In this document: positions 28,603 to 36,741 of the stretch, piece by piece
Numbering within the stretch: the first letter of the stretch is position 1
Layout: the number at the start of each line of letters is the position of its first letter
Source of the DNA: Mycolicibacterium moriokaense
GTDB taxonomy: Bacteria > Actinomycetota > Actinomycetes > Mycobacteriales > Mycobacteriaceae
DNA length: 64,000 nucleotides
Direction: 5' to 3'
Assembly: GCF_003201655.1 (NCBI RefSeq)
Contig: NZ_QJJU01000011.1
Span: forward strand, 1 to 64,000
Made by a program: the position numbers and the translations under genes
Notes under the pieces: generated by a model
What the model was told of the DNA's origin: nothing
Seen by the model: the letters and a program-made list of their open reading frames with translations, nothing else
Database searches by the model: none

Positions 28603-30026
28603 GGTTGGCTGTTGTCCGTGTGGGATGTGCCGCCGGACTGCGTGTTGGGCGGGAAGTGGGTGGCGAGGTAGTCGATGTCGGGGTCGGTGACGTGGAACGC
28701 CCGAACCCGGACTGGCTCACTGGTTCCGTCGGCGCACACGTAGCCGAGACCGGGGGTGCTGGTCGGGATCTGGTCGCAGACCGCGCCGGCGTCGCGGGCG
28801 GCGACACCGAGGACCATGCTGGTTTGGGTGGATTCGGTCATCCGCAGCCCCACCCGGATGGAGAACAACTGCCGGATGGGCAGGACGTCTTTCGATGGAT
28901 CTTGCACCGCGGCGATCACGGACACCCCGACGGCGCGCCCCTGGGCCAGCAGCAGCCCCAAGAGTTGCTCCGCCTCGGCGCGGGTCTTGCGGTCCCCGAT
29001 GTAGGCGGTCAGCGACGCGATTTCATCGACGATCAGCACGATCAACGGTTCGGCGGTAGTCGGGGTGAGCAGGCGAGTATGACCCCGCAGCCGCTGCGCA
29101 CGCTGCGCCATCACCGTGGTGGCGGCCCGCAAGAGAGCCAGGGTGGTCTCGGCGTTGTCGTGAGCGAACCCGGCGAACAATCTGTGTCCGCGCCCGAATT
29201 CCATGCCGCCCTTGGGGTCGATGACCAGTAGGCGCACCCAGCCGGCCGACACACCCGGTGCCAGTGCGGCGATGATCGACCACAGCACCGAGCCCTTCCC
29301 GGCGCCGGTCGCACCGGCGACCAGGATGTGCTGGCCCAACACCGGCAGCCGCCACCACGTGCCTGCATCGGTGACTCCGACGCGGAGGGTGGACGGGTCG
29401 ACGGTCGTGTCGGGTGCGGGTCGAGGTAGTCGGATCGGGGTGGCTAGTGCGTCACCGTGGTGAGCGGTGATGGCGATCGTGCCGGGTTTGATGGAGCGGA
29501 TGGTGACTCGGCGGGCGCGCAATGCTTCGGCCAGGGCCGCTGATTTGTTTTGCCAGTCGGCCACTGATTGCCCGGTCAGAATCGCTACCTCTGCGACGTC
29601 GCTGGTGGCGCCGAGGGTGACTGAGCGCAGCGCTGGAACGAGGGTGCGGTCGTCGAGCTTCGCGGTCAGAGAGTGCAGGGCGCAGATCGCGGTCCAGCGG
29701 TGCCGGTAGACCCACCAGATCCGCCACCGGGTGCGTATCGGTTGGGTCACCCACTGCTGAAACGATGGGGGCGAGAGGTGTGACCAGGCCGCCAGCCCCA
29801 GACCCGACACTACGGCGAGCAGCAGTCCAAACAGCGGACCGCACACCAACCCCAACCAGACGCATGCCAGGGTGGGGATGCTGATCATCGGGAACAGCAC
29901 CGACCACCACGCCAGCACCGCGACCGCTTTGGCCAGGGCCACCACGATCACGATGACGGTGTCGCCCATATCGGATCCGGTGTTGTGGGAGTTGTTGGTG
30001 GGGTTCGGGTTTGATGTCGAGGCCAT
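28599..30026 (-). CDS. TraB/FtsK-like DNA translocase (conjugative transfer)
   Basis: A 475-aa membrane ATPase from ATG at 30026 (MASTSNPNPTNN) after GGAAGG. Two hydrophobic blocks near the N-terminus (DTVIVIVVALAKAVAVLAWW; ACVWLGLVCGPLFGLLLAVV) anchor it. The motor has Walker A GATGAGKGS, LVIDPKGGMEF and Walker B LIVLIVDEIASL, with GLLLAQGRAVGVSVIAAVQ typical of FtsK/SpoIIIE pumps. In AICEs a single such protein transports double-stranded DNA between mycelia or cells. A longer start at 30125 adds residues without family features. Confidence 0.88.
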   Translation of the reverse strand: MASTSNPNPTNNSHNTGSDMGDTVIVIVVALAKAVAVLAWWSVLFPMISIPTLACVWLGLVCGPLFGLLLAVVSGLGLAAWSHLSPPSFQQWVTQPIRTRWRIWWVYRHRWTAICALHSLTAKLDDRTLVPALRSVTLGATSDVAEVAILTGQSVADWQNKSAALAEALRARRVTIRSIKPGTIAITAHHGDALATPIRLPRPAPDTTVDPSTLRVGVTDAGTWWRLPVLGQHILVAGATGAGKGSVLWSIIAALAPGVSAGWVRLLVIDPKGGMEFGRGHRLFAGFAHDNAETTLALLRAATTVMAQRAQRLRGHTRLLTPTTAEPLIVLIVDEIASLTAYIGDRKTRAEAEQLLGLLLAQGRAVGVSVIAAVQDPSKDVLPIRQLFSIRVGLRMTESTQTSMVLGVAARDAGAVCDQIPTSTPGLGYVCADGTSEPVRVRAFHVTDPDIDYLATHFPPNTQSGGTSHTDNSQP

Positions 30027-30134
30027 GACGGAGCCTTCCGAGAGTGAGGCACGATTGCAGACGAGGGGATGGGTTGAGCGGGTGAGCGCAGCACCACAGG
30101 GGCTCGGTGTGCGCTCACCCGTCAACCACCCGGT

Positions 30135-30518
30135 TTAGGCGGCGGGCTTACCCGTGCCGGCGGGGGTATTGGGGGGCGTGACGGTCCGCGGTGGTGCGAT
30201 GACCCCGGCCAGCGGGGCGCCCGAGGCGCGGATCGCATCAGCTCGAAAGGCGATCCCGCTGCGGCCTTCCTGATTCCACGGCAATGCCACCAGACCATCA
30301 ACCTGCACGGGCTGGCCCACTGTCAGGTTCGGGTCGCCCGCGACCGTCACTGCGATCACGTCCCCGCCAGAGGCGTCCAACGCCATCACCTGGACCTGCC
30401 ACAACGGCAAACCCGTCTCCCGATCCAGCTTCTGTTGGCCGGAGTCGAACGCGATCCGTGCTTCCGGTGCCCGGGTGCAAATGAACGACACCCCCGCTGT
30501 ATCAATCCGCAATTTCAT
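30135..30518 (-). CDS. Small AICE accessory protein
   Basis: A 127-aa protein from ATG at 30518 (MKLRIDTAGVSFICTRAPEAR) behind GGAGAAC. It has a beta-rich composition (WQVQVMALDASGGDVIAVTVAG; VQVDGLVALPWNQEGRSGIAFRA) compatible with an OB-like fold and ends in a Pro/Thr tail. It lies directly before traB on the same strand, where many actinobacterial plasmids and AICEs have a similar gene of unknown role. Single-stranded DNA binding is a possibility only. Confidence 0.6.
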   Translation of the reverse strand: MKLRIDTAGVSFICTRAPEARIAFDSGQQKLDRETGLPLWQVQVMALDASGGDVIAVTVAGDPNLTVGQPVQVDGLVALPWNQEGRSGIAFRADAIRASGAPLAGVIAPPRTVTPPNTPAGTGKPAA

Positions 30519-30690
30519 CGTCGTGTTCTCCTGTGTTTTTGTACGGTTTGGTTCACGGCCGATTCGGCCGCACAGCCACACCACCACCGGGCCGGGGGCC
30601 TCCGGAAGTGAGAGGCAGTGAGACCACGTGAGTCCGACAACGCGCAAATGAGCGTCGCTAGCAGTCCTGCTGGTCGGGGAAAATTGGTGG

Positions 30691-31893
30691 GTGGCGGACG
30701 CCGACCTCTCCCGTCCTACAGCCGCGCAGCGGCTGCGGACTGCGCGGCGGGGGTGGGGTTGGAGCCAGAACGACCTGGCCGCCGAAGTCGAGAAAGTACG
30801 GATCCTCCAGAACCATCGGCCGTCCGACCGAGAGACGTTGCGCCGACAAATCGTCGAAATCGAGAAGAGCGGTAAAGCGGGGCCGATGTGGCGGTCACTG
30901 CTGGCACATGCATTACAAGCCGATGAAGATCATCTATTCGGCCTGCGTGTCGATGTTTCGCTGCCCCGCCCGCTGCTACTGGAAATGTCGGTCGACACCG
31001 ATGTCGTCGACGTTCTGTTGGCGCAACGGGCCGCCCACATTCAGGCCGAACACATCTTCGGCCCGGCCCACGCTCGCGACCTTGTTGATCGTGACCTTGT
31101 CACCATTGAACAACTCATCCACGTGGCCCCGGCCGCGCTACGTGACGACGTTCGTCGTGCAGCTGGCAGAATCGCCGAAGTGGGAGGCTGGATCGCCCAA
31201 GACAGCGGCGACTACGCCAACGCTGCGCAGCTCACTATCCGAGCTGCCGACCACCTCCGCGCAGCGGAGCCCGCGCTGCGCGCGATGATCCTCATGCGCC
31301 GCTCCAACATTGTCGTCCGCGAAGACCCCGAGCTTGCGGTCGACCTGACCGCCGACGCCGCCCAATTGATTCGGGGGCAATCGGTAGGACGCCTTGCCGC
31401 CAGCATCGCGCGCCAACAAGCGTTAGCCGCGCTCGCCAACCACGACCGCGTGGCGTTTCGCAAGCACGCCGCGCACGCCCTCGACCTCGCCGACATCGAC
31501 CCCATTCCCGACGATCACGCCGTCTACGCCAGCGGCGCCTACGTCGCCGCCGAAATCGCCGCCGGATACCTCGCCACCGGTCATACAGACAAGGCCGCCG
31601 AGCTGCTCCTGCGCCACGACGGGCGGTGGCCCGCTGCCCAACGCTGTGATTCCGCCGTCGCCGCCACCAGACTGCTGCGCGCCTTCATCAGCCAGGGCGA
31701 TTACCACGGGGCGGCCCAACACCTTCCAGCCGCCGTCCGCGCCTACCAGGCGGCACCGTCAGACCGAGCCCGTCATGAGCTGCGGACATGCCGCAAGATC
31801 GTGCGAGATCGCGCCCGCTCCACCAAGAGCCTGCCCCTGCACACTCTGCGTGTCCGCATCAACGCTGTCCTACAGGAAGACACCACACCGTGA
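30691..31893 (+). CDS. XRE-type HTH regulator with TPR-like C-terminus
   Basis: A 400-aa protein beginning with GTG. The N-terminus TAAQRLRTARRGWGWSQNDLAAEV is a lambda-repressor-like HTH with an insertion before ETLRRQIVEIEKSG. The rest is alpha-helical with repeated Ala-rich helical pairs (VGGWIAQDSGDYANAAQL; AYVAAEIAAGYLATGHTDKAAELL) resembling tetratricopeptide repeats. Such regulators may sense a peptide or small molecule and control transfer. It is divergent from the traB operon, so it is well placed to control it, and is coupled by 4 bp to the creatininase gene. Confidence 0.75.
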   Translation: MADADLSRPTAAQRLRTARRGWGWSQNDLAAEVEKVRILQNHRPSDRETLRRQIVEIEKSGKAGPMWRSLLAHALQADEDHLFGLRVDVSLPRPLLLEMSVDTDVVDVLLAQRAAHIQAEHIFGPAHARDLVDRDLVTIEQLIHVAPAALRDDVRRAAGRIAEVGGWIAQDSGDYANAAQLTIRAADHLRAAEPALRAMILMRRSNIVVREDPELAVDLTADAAQLIRGQSVGRLAASIARQQALAALANHDRVAFRKHAAHALDLADIDPIPDDHAVYASGAYVAAEIAAGYLATGHTDKAAELLLRHDGRWPAAQRCDSAVAATRLLRAFISQGDYHGAAQHLPAAVRAYQAAPSDRARHELRTCRKIVRDRARSTKSLPLHTLRVRINAVLQEDTTP

Positions 31894-32624
31894 CCGACAC
31901 CGCGCCGATCCTGCCCACCGCGACCACCACTGATGCCGGGACGGCGCACGCCGCCGTCGCGGTCCTGCCGGTCGGCTCGTTCGAACAACACGGCCCCTAC
32001 TTGCCGTTGGTCACCGACACCCTGATCGCCGCCGCGATCGCCGCCGCCGTTGCGAACCACCATCAGAACGTTTTTCAGCTGCCCGCGATCACCTACGGCT
32101 GCTCCCACGAACACGCAGCGTTTCCCGGCACTGTCAGCATCAGCGCCACCACACTGTGCGCCGTGATCGCCGATATCGCCGAATCCCTTGTCCAGCAAGG
32201 GATCACCGCGCTCATCATCATCAACGCACACGGTGGCAACGCGGTGCTGACCAACGTCGCTCAACAAGCCAACGTTCACGGTCCGCTCCGTATCGGGCTC
32301 TACCCGAGCCGCGAAGACTGGGCTGAAGCCCGCACCGCCGCAAGCATCACCAGCGGCAACCACGACGACATGCACGCCGGCGAACTCGAAACGTCCATCC
32401 TGCTCGGCGCGTACCCGGCGTACGTCCGCGATGGCTGGAACAGCACCGACCACAGCGCACCCGATCGTCGTTACCTGACGTCCCTCGGCATCAGCGCCTA
32501 CACCGACACCGGCGTCATTGGCCAACCATCCCAGGCGACAAAAGAAAAAGGACTTGGTGCCCTTAACCACCTCGGCGCCGCGGCCGGAACGCTGATCGGC
32601 CTGCTCGCAACGACACACGACTGA
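31890..32624 (+). CDS. Creatininase family amidohydrolase
   Basis: A 244-aa protein from GTG at 31890. Metal-binding residues of the family appear in VGSFEQHGPYLPLVTDT, IINAHGGNAVL and DDMHAGELETSILL. The family includes creatininase, MftE-type peptidases and riboflavin-related formamide hydrolases. It is translationally coupled to the XRE regulator, which suggests that it makes or destroys a signal for that regulator. This is inference; the substrate is unknown. Confidence 0.82.
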   Translation: MTDTAPILPTATTTDAGTAHAAVAVLPVGSFEQHGPYLPLVTDTLIAAAIAAAVANHHQNVFQLPAITYGCSHEHAAFPGTVSISATTLCAVIADIAESLVQQGITALIIINAHGGNAVLTNVAQQANVHGPLRIGLYPSREDWAEARTAASITSGNHDDMHAGELETSILLGAYPAYVRDGWNSTDHSAPDRRYLTSLGISAYTDTGVIGQPSQATKEKGLGALNHLGAAAGTLIGLLATTHD

Positions 32625-32754
32625 AACCTGCGCCGTGGCGGCTCCCGTCCGCTGGCGCTCCCGTCCGCCACCACGGACCGAACCAGCCCTGCCGCTACGA
32701 GCACCACCGCGCAAGTCCGCGGACCGGCGCTGTGAGAACTTTCTGTACTGGTAT

Positions 32755-33021
32755 TAAAAGAGGACCGGCGTTTCTGGGGTCTTTGAGTGCAGGTGCGTCG
32801 GTAGGGTCCGCGTCCGGACCGGTGCAGTCTGACTCGTTTCTTTACCGGCCACGTGTATTTGGTGTGCCCTCAATTTCCAGATTCGTCGACTGCATCTGGT
32901 TCGGCGCGGAACCGCCGGACGGAGTGACCTAATAGGAGCGCGACCAAGCATCCCGTACCAGTATCGTCCCCGCCCGGCGGCTCTGTCCCTCCCGAAAGTT
33001 CCCGTTACAGGAAGGGCTGCA
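32755..33021 (+). ncRNA. Candidate bridge RNA region of the IS110 element
   Basis: IS110-group elements encode a structured bridge RNA in the non-coding left end, with loops that pair to donor and target DNA. This leader has no gene. It contains TACCAGTA (32956-32963), the reverse complement of TACTGGTA at the presumed left end (32746-32753). RNA structure is not demonstrated. Confidence 0.35.
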
Positions 33022-34101
33022 ATGGAATCCACCATCGCCGTATCTAGCCAACCACAGGTGACTGTGGGTGTCGACACGCATAAGCAATTCCACGTCGCCC
33101 ATGCCGTTGACGGGCTGGGACGTCGGCTAGGTAGTTATCGGTTAGTGGCCAGCAGCGCCGGCTACGTCGGCTTCGTGGCCTGGGCGCACTCGTTGGGTCA
33201 GCTGGTCCGAGTCGGTATCGAAGGCCCCGGTCACTACGGGGCGGGTCTGGCGCGCCATCTGCTCGCTGAGGGCATCGCGGTGCGTGAGGTCAGCCGTCCC
33301 AGTCGTCAGCACCGGGCCCGCTACGGCAAGTCCGATGACGCCGATGCCGCCGGGGCGGCCGCGGCGGTGTTGGCCGGCGAGGCGCTGGGTGAGCCCAAGA
33401 CCGCCGACGGTGCTGCTGAGATGGTGCGAGTACTGCGGGTGGCGCGCACCAGCGTGGTACGCGCCCGCGCCAAGGCCTACGTCGCGTTGCAGAGTCTCTT
33501 GGTGACCGCGCCGGCGGTGCTGCGTGAACAGCTAGCCGGGCTCTACAAGGATCGGCTCCTACAGGCCTGCTTGAACCTTGCCGAACCCGACATCCCTACC
33601 ACCCCAACCGAAGCCATCACGATCTCGATCCGCTCGCTGGCCGCGCGCTGCCGCGAGTTAGACGCCGAAGCCGCCCGGCTTGAACACCACATCGACACCA
33701 TCACCGCCACCGCCGCACCACGGCTGCGCGCCGTCTACGGCGTGGGCCCCGACACCGCGGCCACCCTGATGTCTGCCCTTGGCGATAACCCTGCCCGCCT
33801 CCCCAACGAAGCCGCCTTCGCCAAGCTATGCGGAGTGTGTCCGGTGGAAGCTTCCAGCGGCAAGACCATCCGCCACCGACTCAACCGCGGCGGCGACCGA
33901 GATGCCAACCGAGCCCTACACGTCATCCTGGTGGTACGGCTACGCCGCCACCAACCCACCCGCGACTACATGGCACGGCGCACTGCCGAAGGGAAATCCA
34001 AGAACGAAGTGATGCGCTGTCTCAAGCGCTACATCGCCCGCGAAGTCTTCCACGCCCTCCAACCACCACCAACAAGCGCCAAAACCCTTGGCACAACATA
34101 G
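33022..34101 (+). CDS. IS110 family transposase (RuvC-like DEDD recombinase)
   Basis: A 359-aa transposase. The N-terminal RuvC-like domain shows GVDTHKQFHVAHAVDGLG, VGIEGPGHYGAGLARHL and GKSDDADAAGAAAAVL, supplying the acidic DEDD residues. The C-terminal Tnp_20 domain has LRAVYGVGPDTAATLMSALG and LCGVCPVEASSGKTIRHRLNRGGDRDANRALH with the conserved serine. The frame is intact. It lies between the creatininase gene and the P450 cargo. Confidence 0.92.
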   Translation: MESTIAVSSQPQVTVGVDTHKQFHVAHAVDGLGRRLGSYRLVASSAGYVGFVAWAHSLGQLVRVGIEGPGHYGAGLARHLLAEGIAVREVSRPSRQHRARYGKSDDADAAGAAAAVLAGEALGEPKTADGAAEMVRVLRVARTSVVRARAKAYVALQSLLVTAPAVLREQLAGLYKDRLLQACLNLAEPDIPTTPTEAITISIRSLAARCRELDAEAARLEHHIDTITATAAPRLRAVYGVGPDTAATLMSALGDNPARLPNEAAFAKLCGVCPVEASSGKTIRHRLNRGGDRDANRALHVILVVRLRRHQPTRDYMARRTAEGKSKNEVMRCLKRYIAREVFHALQPPPTSAKTLGTT

Positions 34102-34113
34102 GAGCATCTGGTA

Positions 34114-34166
34114 TCAAGTGGTCCAACGACTACCAAACCCGTTGCCGCACCAATGAGCATCTGGTA
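34114..34166 (+). repeat. Direct repeat copy 1 (IS end-associated)
   Basis: Begins TCAAGTGGTCCAACGAC, continues through CCGTTGCCGC and ends GAGCATCTGGTA. It matches 36564-36617 with a few differences. GAGCATCTGGTA is also found just upstream at 34103, so the unit is partly tandem here. Confidence 0.75.
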
Positions 34167-34416
34167 CCGAGTATCCGCATCAACCTACAGGCGATACATC
34201 GAAACGGGCCTCGACTGGCATGTCTGTGGTCATGCATTCACGGTGGGGGTGGAACCGGCTCGCCGTCGCGCGCGCCCGTCAATCGAAACCCTCACCGGCT
34301 GGTTCGTCACGTTTGTGTGGTGACGTTGCTGGTTCCCGACCGTCGCGACTTTGATCATGTGCCCGAAGCCGCCCATCTATGCTCCTTGCAACACCGCAGA
34401 AGACCGAGGTGAGCCC

Positions 34417-34785
34417 ATGGCCAGTGATGCTGAGACCGTCATCAACCGGTTCGTCGGGGCGTGGGAACGGGGTGACGTCGCCGAGTTGCTCGACTTCTTT
34501 ACTGACGACGCGGTATGGCATCCGATGCCGATGAAAGCGGCGGTTGGGAAGATTGCGATCCGCAAGGCACTGACCGAGTGGCTGCGGTTAGAAGAAGGTG
34601 GCGTCCGCGGTGAGGTTCATCGACAGGTGTCGGACGGCGAGATCGTTATGCATGAGCGGACCGACCGCTTTTCGCTCCGCGGTCGAGAGATGGAGACCGC
34701 CGTCGGGGCCGCGTTCGAGATACAGGACGGCCGCATCGCCGCGTGGCGCGAGTACTTCGACATGTCCCCATTCGTTCGGCCCTAG
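34417..34785 (+). CDS. Limonene-1,2-epoxide hydrolase-like (NTF2 fold) protein
   Basis: A 122-aa protein from ATG at 34417 (MASDAETVINRFVGAWERGD). The cone-shaped NTF2 fold is evident, and the catalytic triad spacing of limonene epoxide hydrolases is seen: Arg and Asp in MHERTDRFSLRGREM and a second Asp in IAAWREYFDMS. Such enzymes open epoxides by direct water attack. A P450 follows 345 bp downstream on the same strand, so the two could form an epoxidation/hydrolysis pair; the substrate is unknown. Confidence 0.8.
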   Translation: MASDAETVINRFVGAWERGDVAELLDFFTDDAVWHPMPMKAAVGKIAIRKALTEWLRLEEGGVRGEVHRQVSDGEIVMHERTDRFSLRGREMETAVGAAFEIQDGRIAAWREYFDMSPFVRP

Positions 34786-35130
34786 CGCAGTGCACCGTCG
34801 CGACTCCCTTGGCCGGAGCTCGCACCGGTTGACACGCACCATTACCAGCTAACCGATGCGAGTTATATTGCAGGACAACACACTTTAGCGACACGTCGTT
34901 ACCGACCCTCTGGCGTTCCAGCTCGTATCAGCTCATGCTAAGTCGCGACCGTTCGTCTCCTGGCGGATCCGCGGGCGCACATCCCGCGAAATATGTGACT
35001 GATTCGAGCCGCCTTCAGCGTGCGCAGACGTTATTCTCAACGTCATCGCAGCTAACCTATAGGCGGAAGAGCGCGCACCGGATTAGCCGTCTTCCGAGCG
35101 CACCATGGCCCACGGGCTCGGGAGGAACGC
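34786..35130. other. Intergenic between hydrolase and P450 genes
   Basis: No convincing gene. The open frames are short and lack ribosome sites. AT-richer patches such as GAGTTATATTGCAGG near 34860 could be promoter elements for the P450, but no consensus is clear. Confidence 0.4.
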
Positions 35131-36345
35131 ATGGCCGCCACCGAGGTGCTCGATCTCGACCTCCTGGACCCCTCCCTTTACCGAAACGGGATGCCGCATG
35201 AGCTATACGCGGAGCTCCGCGAGGTGGGACCGGTCCTGTGGCATCCCCGGACCCACGTGCCCTCCTACGGGCGCGACATTGAGTTCTGGGCGGTGCTCGG
35301 TCATCGCGAGATCGAACAGGCCAATCGCGACTGGGAGACGTTTTCCGTGCACGATGGCACCACGATCGTGCCATTCCCGCCGGAGCGTCGAGGCGTCATG
35401 TTCGTCACGAAGGACCCGCCGGAGTACAACCAGATCCGGCGGCTCATCAGCGCTGGCTTCACACCCCGGATGGTCGGGCGCCTCGAGGAGCAGATCCAGG
35501 CTCGCACCGAGCAGATCCTCGATGATGCCGCGGCACGCGGTGAACTCGACTTCGTGCCGGATATCGCCTACCAACTGCCCATGCACGTTATCGCCGACAT
35601 CGTTGGCATTTCCGAACTTGACCGCCCCGAGGTCTTTCGACTCACCGATCTCATCATGCGAGCAACTGATCCGTTCCAGGAGATCGCCGCAGACGACCAA
35701 CGGAAAGCCGAAGCCGCTCTGTTCACCTACGCGCACGAATTGAGTGCAGAAAAGCGGAGGAACCCGACCGACGATGTGTGGTCGATCCTCGCCACCGGGG
35801 AGCTCGACGAGTTCGAGCTCGATCTGTTCTTCATGGCGTTGACCTTCGGCGGCAGTGAGACCACTCGCAACGCGCTAGCCCAAGGGCTGATGGCCCTGCT
35901 GGACCACCGTGACCAGATGGCGGAGCTCCGGGAGAATCCCACACTGCTTCCAACCGCAGCCGAGGAAGTCCTGCGGTGGTCGAGCCCGGTAATCTGCTTC
36001 GGCCGCACCGTGACCCGCGACATCGAACTCGGCGCCCAGCAACTGCGGCCCGGCGACCGCGTCGGGCTGTTCTACCCCTCCGCGAACCGCGACAAAGAAG
36101 TGTTCGCCGATCCCTTCCGCTTCGACATCCACCGATCACCAAATCCACACGTTGCGTTCGGCGGCGGCGGGCCGCACTTCTGCCTCGGCGCAAGCTTCGC
36201 CCGCACCGAACTAAGGGTGATGATCGGCGCACTGCTGCGCCGTTTCGACGTCATCGAGATCACCGGCGAACCCACGTGGATGAGCGCCGGGCCCGCGGCC
36301 GCCGTCGGCGTCGCCGTCCAGTCGCTGCCCGTCAGATTGTCCTAG
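35131..36345 (+). CDS. Cytochrome P450 (element cargo)
   Basis: A 404-aa P450. The I-helix is LTFGGSETTRN with the usual acid-Thr pair, the ExxR motif is EEVLRWSSP and the heme loop is FGGGGPHFCLGASFARTEL. The PMHVIADIVGI and RTVTRDIELGAQQLRPGD segments are close to CYP124/125/142-type mycobacterial enzymes that hydroxylate lipids or sterols. It starts behind GGGAGGAACGC. It is located inside the mobile element, bracketed by the duplicated IS-end repeat, so it was probably gained horizontally together with the epoxide hydrolase-like gene. Confidence 0.92.
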   Translation: MAATEVLDLDLLDPSLYRNGMPHELYAELREVGPVLWHPRTHVPSYGRDIEFWAVLGHREIEQANRDWETFSVHDGTTIVPFPPERRGVMFVTKDPPEYNQIRRLISAGFTPRMVGRLEEQIQARTEQILDDAAARGELDFVPDIAYQLPMHVIADIVGISELDRPEVFRLTDLIMRATDPFQEIAADDQRKAEAALFTYAHELSAEKRRNPTDDVWSILATGELDEFELDLFFMALTFGGSETTRNALAQGLMALLDHRDQMAELRENPTLLPTAAEEVLRWSSPVICFGRTVTRDIELGAQQLRPGDRVGLFYPSANRDKEVFADPFRFDIHRSPNPHVAFGGGGPHFCLGASFARTELRVMIGALLRRFDVIEITGEPTWMSAGPAAAVGVAVQSLPVRLS

Positions 36346-36741
36346 CAGGACTCAAACAACCAGCTGTGCAGAGATGTCACGGACTAACTCGCACCTCTTG
36401 AGCACGCACTGTTACCAGCTCTTGATTTTGGGGACCAGTTGGGACCGCACGTTATGCGCGATGATGAACGCGCTCCACCTCCGCCAACGTCACACACCAC
36501 GCCCCTGGCGGCGAAAAGCCCGTGGCGACCTGAAAAAAACTTGTTGCCGCTACTTCCTGGGGGTCAAGTGGTCCAACGACTACCAAAGCCGTTGCCGCCC
36601 ATTAGGAGCATCTGGTATCAAGTGACGACGCCGGCACCCGACCACTGAACCGGGCTGGCACGTGACCACAATGCAATTCATAGCGACACACGTGGAAACC
36701 GCTCACGTTCTGTGTCTCCACGTCGGGTGGGCCCGAAAATC
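36346..36741. other. Intergenic with IS-end remnant
   Basis: No gene is supported; short open frames on both strands lack family features. The stretch contains the second copy of the IS-end repeat (36564-36617) and divides the P450 cargo from the convergent two-helix membrane protein. Confidence 0.5.
36564..36617 (+). repeat. Direct repeat copy 2 (solo IS end)
   Basis: Begins TCAAGTGGTCCAACGAC, has CCGTTGCCGC and ends GAGCATCTGGTA followed by TCAAGTG. There is no transposase next to it. It appears to be a solo remnant of the IS110 right end. Confidence 0.75.

Larger units (their letters stand above)
32748..34114 (+). mobile_element. IS110-family insertion sequence
   Basis: One transposase gene with about 270 bp of leader. 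A CTGGTAT heptamer is found at 32748 before the leader and again at 34108 just after the transposase, so the ends are placed there provisionally. IS110 elements lack classical terminal inverted repeats. The exact borders need an empty-site comparison. Confidence 0.6.
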
